DNA of 29,375 bases from a virus (IMGVR_UViG_3300030419_004218:1-29375), one strand, 5' to 3'. Counted from the stretch's first letter, positions 12,637 to 21,506 are shown. Numbers and translations: made by a program. Notes: generated by a model from the letters alone, not told the origin.

Positions 12637-14988
12637 ATGGCTTACAAATTTCAGGTTGGACCCGCTACCCTTAGTGGCTCCACAAAATTCGAGGAAGAAC
12701 TTGAGGCTGCTGGTGGCTTCAAGCCCTCTGGTGTTTCTGACACCGCTCTAGATGTTGCTGCTGATAGTTTCTTTTTCCGTGACGCAGACGGTACTATGAA
12801 GCGCGATACAATGGCTGATTACGCTACTGCTATTGCTGGTGATGGTCTCGCTGCCTCTTCCGGTGTTCTCGCTGTCGGCGTTGATGATTCAACTGTCGAA
12901 CTAAACTCCGATGCTCTTCGCATCAAGGATGCTGGTGTTACTGGTGCTAAACTAAACACCGATGTTATCTCCGCTCAAACTGAGTTGGCTTCTGATGGCC
13001 TCGCTGCCGCTGACGAAATGATGATCAGTGATGGTGGTGTTCTAAAGAAGATTGGCGTTGACAATCTTTTCAAAGATGGTCCTGGTCTTCTAAGCGCTGC
13101 TGCTGTTGCAGTTGCAGACGACCACTTCATGTTCCTTGATGGTGGTGCTACTGGTGATACTAAGGTTGAATCAGTCGCCGACCTCATGACCGCTGTTGCT
13201 GGTAACGGTCTAGCTGCTGCTTCCGGTGTCCTATCTCTTGATAGCTCCGAAGTTGCTGACGCTGCTGTCGCTTCTGGTGACAAGTTCGTCTTCCACGATG
13301 CTACTGACGATAGCACCAAGAAAGAGTCTATCGATGATATCGCAACTCTTTTCGCAGGTGACGGTCTCACCGCTTCTTCTGCTGTTCTTGCTGTTGGCGC
13401 TGGTGCCCTCATCGATGTGCAGGCAAACCAGATCGATGTTGACCTAACCGAAGCCACCGAAGCCGCTATCGCTTCTGGTGACTATCTACTTTTCCTTGAC
13501 GGTGGTGCTACTGGTACTCACGCCAAAGAAAACATTGACGATATCGCCACCCTCTTCGCAGGTAGCGGTCTAGCTGCTGCTTCCGCTGTCCTTTCAGTCC
13601 AGGTCTCTGGTGCTGTTAAGGTTGCTTCCGACAAGGTCGGTATCTCTGGTTCTATCGCTGGTATTGGTCTTTCCTACGATGGTGCAGTTGACGCCATCGA
13701 TAGTATTGACCTTGACCTCAACGAACTAAGCGCTGGCGCTATCGCTCATGGCGACTCCATCGCTTTCATTGATGCCAACGACTCAAACGTAACCAAGAAA
13801 GAAGCTGTTGCTGACCTTGCTACCCTCTTCGCAGGTGACGGTCTTTCCGCTGCTTCTTCAGTTATGGCCCTCGACCTCAACGAACTAACCGCTGCTGCTG
13901 TTGACGTTGCTAACGATAGCTTTGCTATCATTGATGCTAACGACTCCAATGGCTCCCGCAAGGAAAGCATTGCTGACCTCGTGACTGCTGTTGCTGGCAA
14001 CGGTCTTGCTGCCGCTTCGGGCGTTCTTTCACTAGATGCTTCCGAAGTTGCTGGTGCAACCCTTGCTTCTGGTGACCATCTCGTGTTCCACGATGTCACT
14101 GACGATAGCACCAAGAAAGAAACAATCGACGATATTGCAACTTTCATGGCTGGTAACGGTCTTGCTGCTTCCTCTGGTGTTCTTGCACTAGATGCTTCCG
14201 AAGTTGCCGCCGCTGCTGTTGCTTCTGGCGACGCATTCGTGTTTGAAGATGCAACCGATAACAGCACCAAGAAAGAAACAATTGATGACATTGCTACCTT
14301 CATGGCTGGCGACGGTCTCATTGCTTCCTCTGGTGTTCTTGCTGTTAACGTTGCTGACATGGCAACTGCAATGACTGGTGATGTTGCTGATACCGATGAG
14401 TTCGCTATCTCCGACGCCGGCACCATGAAGAAGGTTGACTTCAGCGTTGTTCGCGATGCTGTCTTCGCTGATGTTTCAGGTGACGCTACTGTCGCTGCTG
14501 GTGGTGCTCTCACCATTGCTGCTACCGCTGTTGAAAGTGGAATGCTCAACAACAACGTCATCTCTGGTCAGACTGACATCGGTGGTGCTTTGGCTACCAC
14601 TGACGAAATTCTCGTCAGCGATGGTGGTACTCTCAGAAGAACCGACCTCTCCAGATTCGCTACCATGATGGCTGGTGATCAGCTTACCGCTGCTAGCGGT
14701 CAGCTTCACTTCCGCTTGGAAATCACCGAAATTGGCGATGGCGATACTCTTACTCAGGGTGTCCACTACCTTGGTGACCTTACCTCAAACGCTACCCTAA
14801 CCCTACCAGCTTCTCCTGATGTTGGTGATCAGGTTACCGTTAAGGCCAAGGGTCTCACTGGTGCTGTTGTCATCATCAACAAGGCTGGCTCACAGACTAT
14901 CGATGGCGAAACTTCCGTTACCATCGAATCACCTTATGGTGCTGTTAGCATGGTCTACGTTGCTAACAACGATTGGAGACTCATCTAA
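12637..14988 (+). CDS. Large repeat-built fibre protein with shared C-terminal domain
   Basis: 783 residues. The body is nine imperfect copies of a unit of variable length ending in AG(D/N/S)xL-x-A-(A/S)-S-x-(V/Q)-(L/M), most preceded by a segment of the type SGDxxxFxDATDDSTKKExIDDIAT. The last copy lies near residue 690. The C-terminus (about 710-783: TLPASPDVGDQVTVKAKG, SQTIDGETSVTIESPYGA) is the same domain as in the other fibre-like proteins. Codons are strongly biased to GCT, GGT, GTT and CTC, like the capsid gene and unlike the 15089 fibre, which suggests very high expression. The start has a near-perfect AGGAGG. The unit has its own terminator. A high-copy fibre, perhaps on the head, fits better than a six-copy tail fibre, but this is inference. 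Confidence 0.82.
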   Translation: MAYKFQVGPATLSGSTKFEEELEAAGGFKPSGVSDTALDVAADSFFFRDADGTMKRDTMADYATAIAGDGLAASSGVLAVGVDDSTVELNSDALRIKDAGVTGAKLNTDVISAQTELASDGLAAADEMMISDGGVLKKIGVDNLFKDGPGLLSAAAVAVADDHFMFLDGGATGDTKVESVADLMTAVAGNGLAAASGVLSLDSSEVADAAVASGDKFVFHDATDDSTKKESIDDIATLFAGDGLTASSAVLAVGAGALIDVQANQIDVDLTEATEAAIASGDYLLFLDGGATGTHAKENIDDIATLFAGSGLAAASAVLSVQVSGAVKVASDKVGISGSIAGIGLSYDGAVDAIDSIDLDLNELSAGAIAHGDSIAFIDANDSNVTKKEAVADLATLFAGDGLSAASSVMALDLNELTAAAVDVANDSFAIIDANDSNGSRKESIADLVTAVAGNGLAAASGVLSLDASEVAGATLASGDHLVFHDVTDDSTKKETIDDIATFMAGNGLAASSGVLALDASEVAAAAVASGDAFVFEDATDNSTKKETIDDIATFMAGDGLIASSGVLAVNVADMATAMTGDVADTDEFAISDAGTMKKVDFSVVRDAVFADVSGDATVAAGGALTIAATAVESGMLNNNVISGQTDIGGALATTDEILVSDGGTLRRTDLSRFATMMAGDQLTAASGQLHFRLEITEIGDGDTLTQGVHYLGDLTSNATLTLPASPDVGDQVTVKAKGLTGAVVIINKAGSQTIDGETSVTIESPYGAVSMVYVANNDWRLI
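12800..14740 (+). repeat. Nine-unit coding repeat in the large fibre gene
   Basis: Imperfect repeats of variable length, recognisable at protein level by AGDGLxASSGVL-type ends (nine copies) and at DNA level by near-identical stretches, for example GACGATAGCACCAAGAAAGA near 13306 and again at 14101. They arose by internal duplication and are a likely site of length variation between strains. Confidence 0.85.
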
Positions 14989-15021
14989 TATAACCTTCTG
15001 GTTTTAATCAGATTTCTCTTT

Positions 15022-15056
15022 GGGTGCCCTCCTATATGGGGGGCATCCTTTTTTTT
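15022..15056 (+). terminator. Strong rho-independent terminator after the repeat fibre gene
   Basis: 11-bp stem 15022-15032 with 15038-15048 (two G-U pairs), loop TATAT, followed by eight T (15049-15056). ACTATTTA begins six bases later. Confidence 0.92.
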
Positions 15057-15061
15057 ATTAA

Positions 15062-15069
15062 ACTATTTA
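15062..15069 (+). promoter_or_regulatory. Candidate late promoter element ACTATTTA (copy 3)
   Basis: Exact octamer between the terminator T-run and the ATG at 15089 (27 bases from element start to ATG). Part of a terminator-promoter couple. Confidence 0.55.
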
Positions 15070-15088
15070 TTGTTGTTCGGAGACAAAA

Positions 15089-17374
15089 ATGGCTTATAAT
15101 GTCCTAAAGGGCAGCGTTCAGTTTATTAATTCAGATAGTGGCTCCATTGAAAGCATGGTTGATGACTATAGCGATCAGACGATTGCTGGAGTAAAAACTT
15201 TTTCTGGGCTCTTGACGGCATCTGTTGGGCTATCTTCAAGTGCTTATTATGGAGATGGCACTGGTTTATCTAACCTGACAGCCTCAAAAGTAATTATCGC
15301 AAATGATGGAGATAATCGTGTTTTAACCTCAACAGGTGCGTCTGCTCTAAACGCAGAGCAAAACATGCAGTTCAATGGCTCTACGCTTTCAATTATAGGT
15401 GATATCTCTGCCTCAATTAATGTTTCAGGAACCGCTTTCTATGGCGCCGCCATAGGATTAACAAATGTTCCAGCGGCTGCTCTGGATGGTAATGTATCCG
15501 CAGCAAATATTGCTTTCGATACAAACTCTTTAAACAATAATTCTGGTAATCTTGAGGTAAATCTTTCCAGTTCTAGTGGACTTGAGAGTACATCAACAGG
15601 GATAAGAATAAATACTTCATTGGCGACCAACAAGTCTTCTCCTGCTAATAATGATAAGTTTATTATCGCTGATTCAGCAGATAGCAATAAACCAAAACAT
15701 ATGCTATATTCAGCGATCTCAACAGCAGTAGCCAGCAGCATCACAACATATCCCCCAGGCGGCAGTGATACAGAGATTCAATTTAAAAATGGAAGCGCCT
15801 TTAATGGAGATAGTAACCTAACGTTTAATGGAACCACGGATACCCTCACAACCGTAAATATAACGGCATCTGGCGACTTAGGTGTCGGTGCGAAGGTTTT
15901 TCACGTTGGCGACGAAGACACATACATCGACTTTACAACTGACGATATAAACTTTCAAGCCGGTGGCGTCAATTTCCTTGATCTTACCGAGGATACTCAA
16001 AACGAAGTAACTTTTAATGAAGGTGGTGTGGATATCGACTTTAGAGTTGAGACCGCCGACGAATCCCACATGCTCTTTATTGAGGGCTCTTCTAATAGGA
16101 TGAGCATCGGCGACAACACAGGATCCCCCGGCGCCACACTAGAAATTAAAAATCATGCTACTGCCGGCGCTCACGGCGTACCCCTTCTTCAGCTAAACAA
16201 TAACGACACCGACCAGCAGTGCGTTGATATTAATGCTAACAATATTGATGCGAATGTGGTCAATATAACAGCAAACGATGTAACAACAGCAAGAGTGCTT
16301 GCTATTGGTGCAGACGGACTAACAACTGGTAATGCGCTTTATGTTGATGATAATTCACCAAACACAGGAACAAGAAATACTGCGCTCATAATTCAGAATC
16401 ATACTGGGGCAATTAACGCCAAAGCGCTCGCAATTCAGTCAGACGGCGGCAAAACAGGAGTAAAGATAGACAAGAATTACTCCGATCTCACTGAAGCCTC
16501 AATAGTCGGCTTAGATATAGACTGGGATAAAACTGGCGCTTCCACCTCAGACAATACCATGTACGGTATCCAGCTTGATATGGATAACACCACAGCCACC
16601 AATGGCACCAACTATATGTATGGTTTGCACGTCACGCCGACGCTTACGCACGCTGCCAATGCCGGATCTAGCTTTGTATATGGCGCACTTATCAACGCAC
16701 AAGGCGGAACAAATGGTACCGCCTTCGTTCAAGGTGTAAGGATCGAAGCGGGCGGCGGCGATATTAACTACGGAATCCAGCTTGATGTTGAGGACGGTGG
16801 CGTGGATCTTAGAATTGAAAGTTCAGCCGATAACGGCGATTATTTCCAGATTCAAACCACCACCCACGGCGCAACCACATTCACAACGGTTGATGATAAT
16901 GCCACTGCTGCTCATCTTACATGCAGTATTGATGGAAACATTGTTCTAGATCCCGCTGGTGGTGTTGTTTCCGTTGATGGCAATCTTTCGGCTTCGATAA
17001 ATATTTCAGCATCTGCTTTCTATGGTGATGGAAGTAACTTACAAGGAGTGGGTGGCGGCTCAAATGCTTTTGATGCCTTTGAGGCAAACTTTAATGTTAC
17101 AGCAGATCATGATTTTATAGCGGTCGTTACAACTGGCTCAGCAATAACCGCTTCGCTTCCGACTGCTGGCACTTTTGACCCCGGAAAGAGATTTACTTTC
17201 AAAGATGTTAGTGGAAGTTGTTCTGGCTCCAACCATATTGTCATTAGTGCAAGCCAAAATCATAATGGTCAAAATATTGATGGACAAGGAGTTGTAAAGA
17301 TTCAAGCTGCTTACGGAGCTATTACGATAGCTACTGATGGCGCTACTCAATATTATATAGTGAGTGTGAACTGA
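15089..17374 (+). CDS. Long fibre protein with shared C-terminal domain
   Basis: 761 residues, Ser/Thr/Asn/Gly/Asp-rich beta repeats. The N-terminus (MAYNVLKGSVQFINSD) resembles the 11309 product. GDGxxL motifs occur at YYGDGTGLSNLTAS (about residue 55) and FYGDGSNLQGVG near the end, with a variant FYGAAIGLTNVP between. The central shaft (about 380-560) alternates short strands such as GNALYVDDNSP and GVKIDKNYSDLTEAS. The C-terminal domain (about 690-761: GKRFTFKDVSGSCSG, HNGQNIDGQGVVKIQAAYGA) is shared with three other proteins. Codon use is mixed and AT-richer than in the 12637 gene, implying lower expression. The stop TGA overlaps the next ATG by one base, so the next product is probably a partner. 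Confidence 0.83.
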   Translation: MAYNVLKGSVQFINSDSGSIESMVDDYSDQTIAGVKTFSGLLTASVGLSSSAYYGDGTGLSNLTASKVIIANDGDNRVLTSTGASALNAEQNMQFNGSTLSIIGDISASINVSGTAFYGAAIGLTNVPAAALDGNVSAANIAFDTNSLNNNSGNLEVNLSSSSGLESTSTGIRINTSLATNKSSPANNDKFIIADSADSNKPKHMLYSAISTAVASSITTYPPGGSDTEIQFKNGSAFNGDSNLTFNGTTDTLTTVNITASGDLGVGAKVFHVGDEDTYIDFTTDDINFQAGGVNFLDLTEDTQNEVTFNEGGVDIDFRVETADESHMLFIEGSSNRMSIGDNTGSPGATLEIKNHATAGAHGVPLLQLNNNDTDQQCVDINANNIDANVVNITANDVTTARVLAIGADGLTTGNALYVDDNSPNTGTRNTALIIQNHTGAINAKALAIQSDGGKTGVKIDKNYSDLTEASIVGLDIDWDKTGASTSDNTMYGIQLDMDNTTATNGTNYMYGLHVTPTLTHAANAGSSFVYGALINAQGGTNGTAFVQGVRIEAGGGDINYGIQLDVEDGGVDLRIESSADNGDYFQIQTTTHGATTFTTVDDNATAAHLTCSIDGNIVLDPAGGVVSVDGNLSASINISASAFYGDGSNLQGVGGGSNAFDAFEANFNVTADHDFIAVVTTGSAITASLPTAGTFDPGKRFTFKDVSGSCSGSNHIVISASQNHNGQNIDGQGVVKIQAAYGAITIATDGATQYYIVSVN

Positions 17375-18129
17375 TGGCAGGCTTGGTGCTGAGAAATGGA
17401 GTTTGGGTGGTAGAACCAGATGCAAATTTGGCCAACCTTGAACTAACGACTGTGGATATAACCGACGGCAGTTGGACCCTTGTTGATATTAATAGTGGTA
17501 TAAAAACCCAAGCTTTTGAAGACAATGCTGTCAAGATTACAACAAATGCTATTAGTGCGGGAACAATAAATATATTTGCAAATGCTGCCTACAATGGTCC
17601 AAGATGGTACAAAAAACTAACCGATGCAGATGGGGACCAACTTACTCAAAATGATGATTTTATTTTTATTGTTGTACAGCAACCGATGTCTTCATCAAAT
17701 CCGGCACCCCTGGGCTTCGGATGTGGCTATTCCTTAGATCCACTAGCAACTGGCTCAAACGCTCAAAACAATCAGGCTTGGAACGGATCGGCTGTCTATA
17801 ACGATGGTAGCAATACCAGTACAGGCAATGATAATGATTTTACTAATGCGCTTTTTTCTAATGGTGCAAGCGTCGGTGGCTCCAATCTAAATCATGATAG
17901 CATTGTAAGAGCAATTATAAGCTATAATAACAAAAGAGGCAACATGACTCATACAATTTCCAATAAAACAAATGTTACAGACAGGGCAGTAATAACATTT
18001 ACAGGGAGTGTAGACCTATATGTACAAGTCGGCTTGGGTGGTAGATATAATAATGTGTCGGCGCTAGAAGACGCCGAGCAAAAACAAAAGATCCAATATG
18101 GAGTTATAAAGTTGAGTATGGAACAATGA
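17374..18129 (+). CDS. Fibre-associated protein, possible tip adhesin
   Basis: 251 residues, beta-rich with no membrane segment. The N-terminus MAGLVLRNGVWVVEPDANL is followed by a jelly-roll-like run (NIFANAAYNGPRWYKKLTDA, FIFIVVQQPM), a Gly/Asn/Ser-rich middle (about 125-180) and a C-terminal strand region. Coupled by a one-base TGATG overlap to the long fibre gene, which is how fibre-tip adhesins or fibre chaperones are often arranged. No known lectin motif can be proved by eye. If it is an adhesin, it would be the host-range determinant of this cluster. Confidence 0.65.
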   Translation: MAGLVLRNGVWVVEPDANLANLELTTVDITDGSWTLVDINSGIKTQAFEDNAVKITTNAISAGTINIFANAAYNGPRWYKKLTDADGDQLTQNDDFIFIVVQQPMSSSNPAPLGFGCGYSLDPLATGSNAQNNQAWNGSAVYNDGSNTSTGNDNDFTNALFSNGASVGGSNLNHDSIVRAIISYNNKRGNMTHTISNKTNVTDRAVITFTGSVDLYVQVGLGGRYNNVSALEDAEQKQKIQYGVIKLSMEQ

Positions 18130-18335
18130 AAAGAGTAGATTTAGTAAAAAGAGCCATAGAGATATTCCCAGAAGGTCTTGAGATTGATGGAAAGAAAATA
18201 GAGCTATGTATCTCCTCTGATGAAATCAGTTCTTTACTCGCCTCTTACGATCCAACAGACTCCGAATCACCAGATATCGCAACCTGTAGAGCCTTGGCAA
18301 GACTTATTCTTGATGCTTTGCTCGCAGACGAATAA
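18126..18335 (+). CDS. Small acidic protein of unknown function
   Basis: 69 residues, mostly helical (KRVDLVKRAIEIFPEGLEID, then CRALARLILDALLADE), with net acidic charge. It overlaps the upstream gene by four bases (ATGA), and its stop lies inside the stem of the following hairpin. No family recognised. It could be an assembly chaperone for the upstream fibre proteins, by position only. Confidence 0.6.
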   Translation: MKRVDLVKRAIEIFPEGLEIDGKKIELCISSDEISSLLASYDPTDSESPDIATCRALARLILDALLADE

Positions 18336-18356
18336 AGTAACTGCTTTTACTTTATT
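18331..18356 (+). terminator. AT-rich 10-bp hairpin overlapping a stop codon
   Basis: Perfect stem AATAAAGTAA 18331-18340 with TTACTTTATT 18347-18356, loop CTGCTT. The stop TAA (18333-18335) lies in the left arm. The right arm is itself T-rich. ACTATTTA starts six bases later. Weak by GC content but placed exactly where other units have terminators. Confidence 0.5.
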
Positions 18357-18361
18357 TGCCT

Positions 18362-18369
18362 ACTATTTA
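18362..18369 (+). promoter_or_regulatory. Candidate late promoter element ACTATTTA (copy 4)
   Basis: Exact octamer starting 41 bases before the scaffold ATG, six bases after the hairpin at 18331-18356. Probably drives scaffold and major capsid genes, since no element lies between them. Confidence 0.55.
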
Positions 18370-18402
18370 AAATGAAAAACTATTTTATGGGAGTTTTTAT
18401 TC

Positions 18403-19596
18403 ATGTCTTCACTATTGGAACAGGCTATTGTTGACGCAAAAGCCTTGAAAGAGGCTGCGCTCAAGAACGCAGAAGCAACTATTATCGATAAGTATTCAGC
18501 AGAGGTTAAATCAACCTTAAACCAACTACTAGAACAAGATGAACTTGGTGGTCTAGAAGATATGTTGGGCGGCGCTGAAGAGGCTCCTGCTGCTGCCGAA
18601 GGAACTATGGAAGAGGAAGTTGCCTCTGATGAGATCGCAGAAGGTGTCCCCGATGCCTTTACCGAGGATGTCGCTGAACTTGATGGTGTTACTGAAGGCG
18701 ACGAAGCCACAGTCACAGTAGATTTCGCAGAACTCGCAGAAGCCCTCAAGTCTCTCCGTGAAGAAGTTGAGGGTGAAGATACCCTTGAAGAGGCCGGATG
18801 CCCTGGTGATCTTGATGATGAAGAGCCAACTCCAGTTGTAGAAGAAAAAGAAATAGAACTTGATGAAGAGGCTATTATGGAGATGGTTGCCAACATTCTT
18901 TCTGAAGATGAGGCTACTCTCGCTGATGATACAGAGGCTGGCGAGGCTGCTGCTATGGAAGCCGACGCCGACCAGATGGAAAAGGCTGGTCTTGAAGAAG
19001 CAGAGGAGTCAGAAGAGGTTGTAGAAGAGATCGAGATCTCCGACTCTCTCCTTGATGCTATTATGGAAAAACTTACTGTAGATATGGGTGCCTCCCTCTC
19101 TGGTTGGGCTGGTCGTTCCTCCGAGGACACCAAACACCAGATGGAGCTTGAGTTGGCAAAACGCCGCAGCACCGATATGGAAGAAGAACTAGATGCGCTC
19201 AAGCAAGCGCAAGAAGAACTAGTCTTCGAGAACAAGAAACTAAAAGAAACTTTGGCCAATTACAAGTCTGTAGTTGGTTCACTTAAGGAAAACGTGCAGG
19301 ATGTAAATCTTAGTAATGCACGTCTACTTTACACTAACCGAGTGCTTGGAAATACCTCCTTGAATGAGCGACAAAAACAAAGAATTGTCGAAGCGATTTC
19401 TAAAGCTGGTTCGGTTGAGGAAGCTAAGACAATACACGAGACACTTCAAAGTGCAGTGCAGGCTGGTCCAAAAGCCAGTCCAAAATCGCTGAACGAAGCT
19501 ATCACCCGTCCAAGCTCCATTATCCGTGCTTCTCGCAAAGAAGAGCCCAAAGTGGATCCCTTCACAGCGAGAATGCGTAAACTAGCAGGAATATAA
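18403..19596 (+). CDS. gp22: Prohead scaffolding core protein (T4 gp22-like)
   Basis: 397 residues, longer than T4 gp22. It forms the core on which the capsid assembles and is then degraded by the gp21-type protease. The N-terminal helix (MSSLLEQAIVDAKALKEAAL) is followed by a very acidic Glu/Asp/Ala-rich region (about 45-220), then a coiled coil (about 245-300, MELELAKRRSTDMEEELDAL onward), and a conserved-looking C-terminal end (NLSNARLLYTNRVLGNTSLN; basic tail ARMRKLAGI). Many L/I-x-E sites suit proteolytic removal. It lies immediately before the capsid gene, as gene 22 does in T4. The opposite strand carries a long open frame caused only by this acidic composition. Confidence 0.88.
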   Translation: MSSLLEQAIVDAKALKEAALKNAEATIIDKYSAEVKSTLNQLLEQDELGGLEDMLGGAEEAPAAAEGTMEEEVASDEIAEGVPDAFTEDVAELDGVTEGDEATVTVDFAELAEALKSLREEVEGEDTLEEAGCPGDLDDEEPTPVVEEKEIELDEEAIMEMVANILSEDEATLADDTEAGEAAAMEADADQMEKAGLEEAEESEEVVEEIEISDSLLDAIMEKLTVDMGASLSGWAGRSSEDTKHQMELELAKRRSTDMEEELDALKQAQEELVFENKKLKETLANYKSVVGSLKENVQDVNLSNARLLYTNRVLGNTSLNERQKQRIVEAISKAGSVEEAKTIHETLQSAVQAGPKASPKSLNEAITRPSSIIRASRKEEPKVDPFTARMRKLAGI

Positions 19597-19621
19597 ATCA
19601 AATTTTAAGGAGGATTTAAAA

Positions 19622-21484
19622 ATGTCTAGTATCGTACAGAGACTCACCGAAGGTGTAGTCAACCGTGATATGCGTGCAGAGTCCCACGCCCTTCTCAGCA
19701 AGTGGAAGAAAACAGGTCTCCTAGAGGGTCTAGAGACAGAGCGTCAGCAGAACACTATGTCTCGCCTACTCGAAAACCAGGCCAAGGAGCTACTCCGCGA
19801 GAGCACCTCAATGGCTGCTGGTGATGTGGAAGGCTTCGCAGCCGTCGCATTCCCAATCGTCCGCCGCGTGTTCGCTGGTCTAATCGCCAACGATCTCGTC
19901 AGCGTTCAGCCAATGAGCCTACCAAGTGGTCTCATCTTCTTCCTAGATTTCACCTTCTCTGGTGAGCTAGGTACTGGCTCCCAATCAAGCCGCATGGGTA
20001 ACATTGCCAACAAGTCTGTTTACGGCACCGATAAGGTTGCTTCTGAACTCACTGGCGGTGTAAACATAGTTGATACCTTTGGTGGAGACTTCTCTGGTCC
20101 TCGTCAATCTGCTCGCGGTTATGCTTATGCAAGCCCAACTGGCTCCAGCGTAGCTACCGCTAACCAGGCAGATGCAGCCGTCTCATCCTTGTTTAAGCTA
20201 GATGGCTCTGTTTCTGAGACCAGAAAGAAGCTAATTGATTTCGATCCTGATCTTCTTTCCGCAACCACAACAGGTATGATTGTTCTTGATATTGCTGAAG
20301 ATCACCTAACCGATATTGATTTCGACAATCTCTCAGCAGTGTCTCTAGAGGACATTATCAATGCCACCACAAGCGGTAACGATCTGCTTACTGCTCTTAA
20401 CGCCACAACTGGTATCGGTACCCTAACTGGTATTGATGCCTGTCAGATGGTGCGTCGCCTTACTCGTAGAGTTTCTAGCGACACTCGTGGTGCCCCATAC
20501 CAGTCCGGTATTACCTCACAGGCAGCAGCCGTTCGTCTCTTCATCGCAACAGACGAGCCCGCACAGCTTACTGAAAGTGATACTGCTGTGGCCCTTGGTG
20601 CTGCTCTTGATGCTGGAAAGATCAAGTTCCCTCTCAAGGACCAGATCGATGCTGCCGCTACAGTTGGTGCAGTTATTGGTGCCACTCCTTGGGGTCTCGA
20701 AGGTAACGCCGAAATCCCAGAGATCGACATCAAGGTGGATTCAATCGCAGTGACCGCTCAGACCAAGAAGCTCAAGGCCAAGTGGACCCCAGAGCTTGGT
20801 CAGGATCTCAACGCATACCACAACTTGGATGCTGAGGTCGAGCTTACCAGTCTTCTCTCCGAGCAGATTGCTCTTGAGATTGACCGTGAGATCCTAGCTG
20901 ACCTCGTGAACGGTGCTACCGCAGCTACCCGCTACTGGTCTCGTGCTCCAGGTCTATTCGTGGACTCAACCGGTACTCCTCTTGGTGCAGCAACTGCTGC
21001 TCCTGACTTCACCGGTACTGTCTCCGAGTGGTATGAGACTCTAGTTGAGACCATCAACGATGTGTCCGCTGCTATCCATCGCAAGACTCTACGTGGTGGT
21101 GCTAACTTCCTCGTCTGCGGACCTGAAGTTGCCAACATCCTTGAGTTCACCGCTGGCTTCCGTGCAAGCGTCACTCACGACGATGAGAAGGGTACCGTTG
21201 GCGCCCTCAAGGTTGGTTCACTAAGCAAGAAGTTTGATGTCATTGTTGACCCATACTTCCTCCGCAACGTGGTCCTAGTCGGTCGCCGTGGCTCTAGCTT
21301 CCTAGAGTCTGGTTATGTGTACGCACCTTATGTGCCACTACAGACCACTCCCACCATCTTCGGACCCGAAGACTTCGTGCCTCGCAAGGGCGTGATGACT
21401 CGCTATGCCAAGAAGATGGTTCGTCCAGACATGTACGGTCTAGTTATCGTGCGCGGTCTACTTGGTGAGGAATACACTACCTGA
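19622..21484 (+). CDS. gp23: Major capsid protein (T4 gp23-like)
   Basis: 620 residues, somewhat longer than T4 gp23. It forms the hexamers of the head shell. The N-terminal about 60 residues are a charged helical propeptide. LLRE at 57-60 fits the gp21 rule, so the mature protein probably starts at Ser61 (STSMAAGDVEGFAAVAFPIV). Family-typical blocks are KWTPELGQDLNAYHNLDAEV (about 386), the Glu-rich helix LSEQIALEIDREIL, RGGANFLVCGPEVANIL (about 495) and the C-terminal VDPYFLRNVVLVG with APYVPLQTTP. Perfect AAGGAGG at 19607-19613. Strong codon bias (GGT, CGT, CTC/CTA, ACC) fits the most abundant virion protein. It is co-transcribed with the scaffold and followed by a strong terminator. Confidence 0.95.
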   Translation: MSSIVQRLTEGVVNRDMRAESHALLSKWKKTGLLEGLETERQQNTMSRLLENQAKELLRESTSMAAGDVEGFAAVAFPIVRRVFAGLIANDLVSVQPMSLPSGLIFFLDFTFSGELGTGSQSSRMGNIANKSVYGTDKVASELTGGVNIVDTFGGDFSGPRQSARGYAYASPTGSSVATANQADAAVSSLFKLDGSVSETRKKLIDFDPDLLSATTTGMIVLDIAEDHLTDIDFDNLSAVSLEDIINATTSGNDLLTALNATTGIGTLTGIDACQMVRRLTRRVSSDTRGAPYQSGITSQAAAVRLFIATDEPAQLTESDTAVALGAALDAGKIKFPLKDQIDAAATVGAVIGATPWGLEGNAEIPEIDIKVDSIAVTAQTKKLKAKWTPELGQDLNAYHNLDAEVELTSLLSEQIALEIDREILADLVNGATAATRYWSRAPGLFVDSTGTPLGAATAAPDFTGTVSEWYETLVETINDVSAAIHRKTLRGGANFLVCGPEVANILEFTAGFRASVTHDDEKGTVGALKVGSLSKKFDVIVDPYFLRNVVLVGRRGSSFLESGYVYAPYVPLQTTPTIFGPEDFVPRKGVMTRYAKKMVRPDMYGLVIVRGLLGEEYTT

Positions 21485-21506
21485 TAGATAGGTATTCAAA
21501 CCTTAA

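Noticed and set aside
13746-14561. Long minus-strand open frame (271 codons) opposite the repeat fibre gene
   Set aside because: Artefact of the repetitive GCT/GGT-rich codons; low-complexity Ser/Ala product without a Shine-Dalgarno.
12800-14740. CRISPR-like array suggested by regular repeats
   Set aside because: The repeats are in-frame protein repeats with diverged sequence and no unique spacers.
10229-18129. Diversity-generating retroelement serving the fibre cluster
   Set aside because: No reverse transcriptase and no template/variable repeat pair is seen in the window.
18363-19259. Long open frame on the minus strand (298 codons) opposite the scaffold gene
   Set aside because: Serine-rich translation produced by the Glu/Asp-rich codons of the scaffold on the other strand; no start signal, and the + strand gene is certain.
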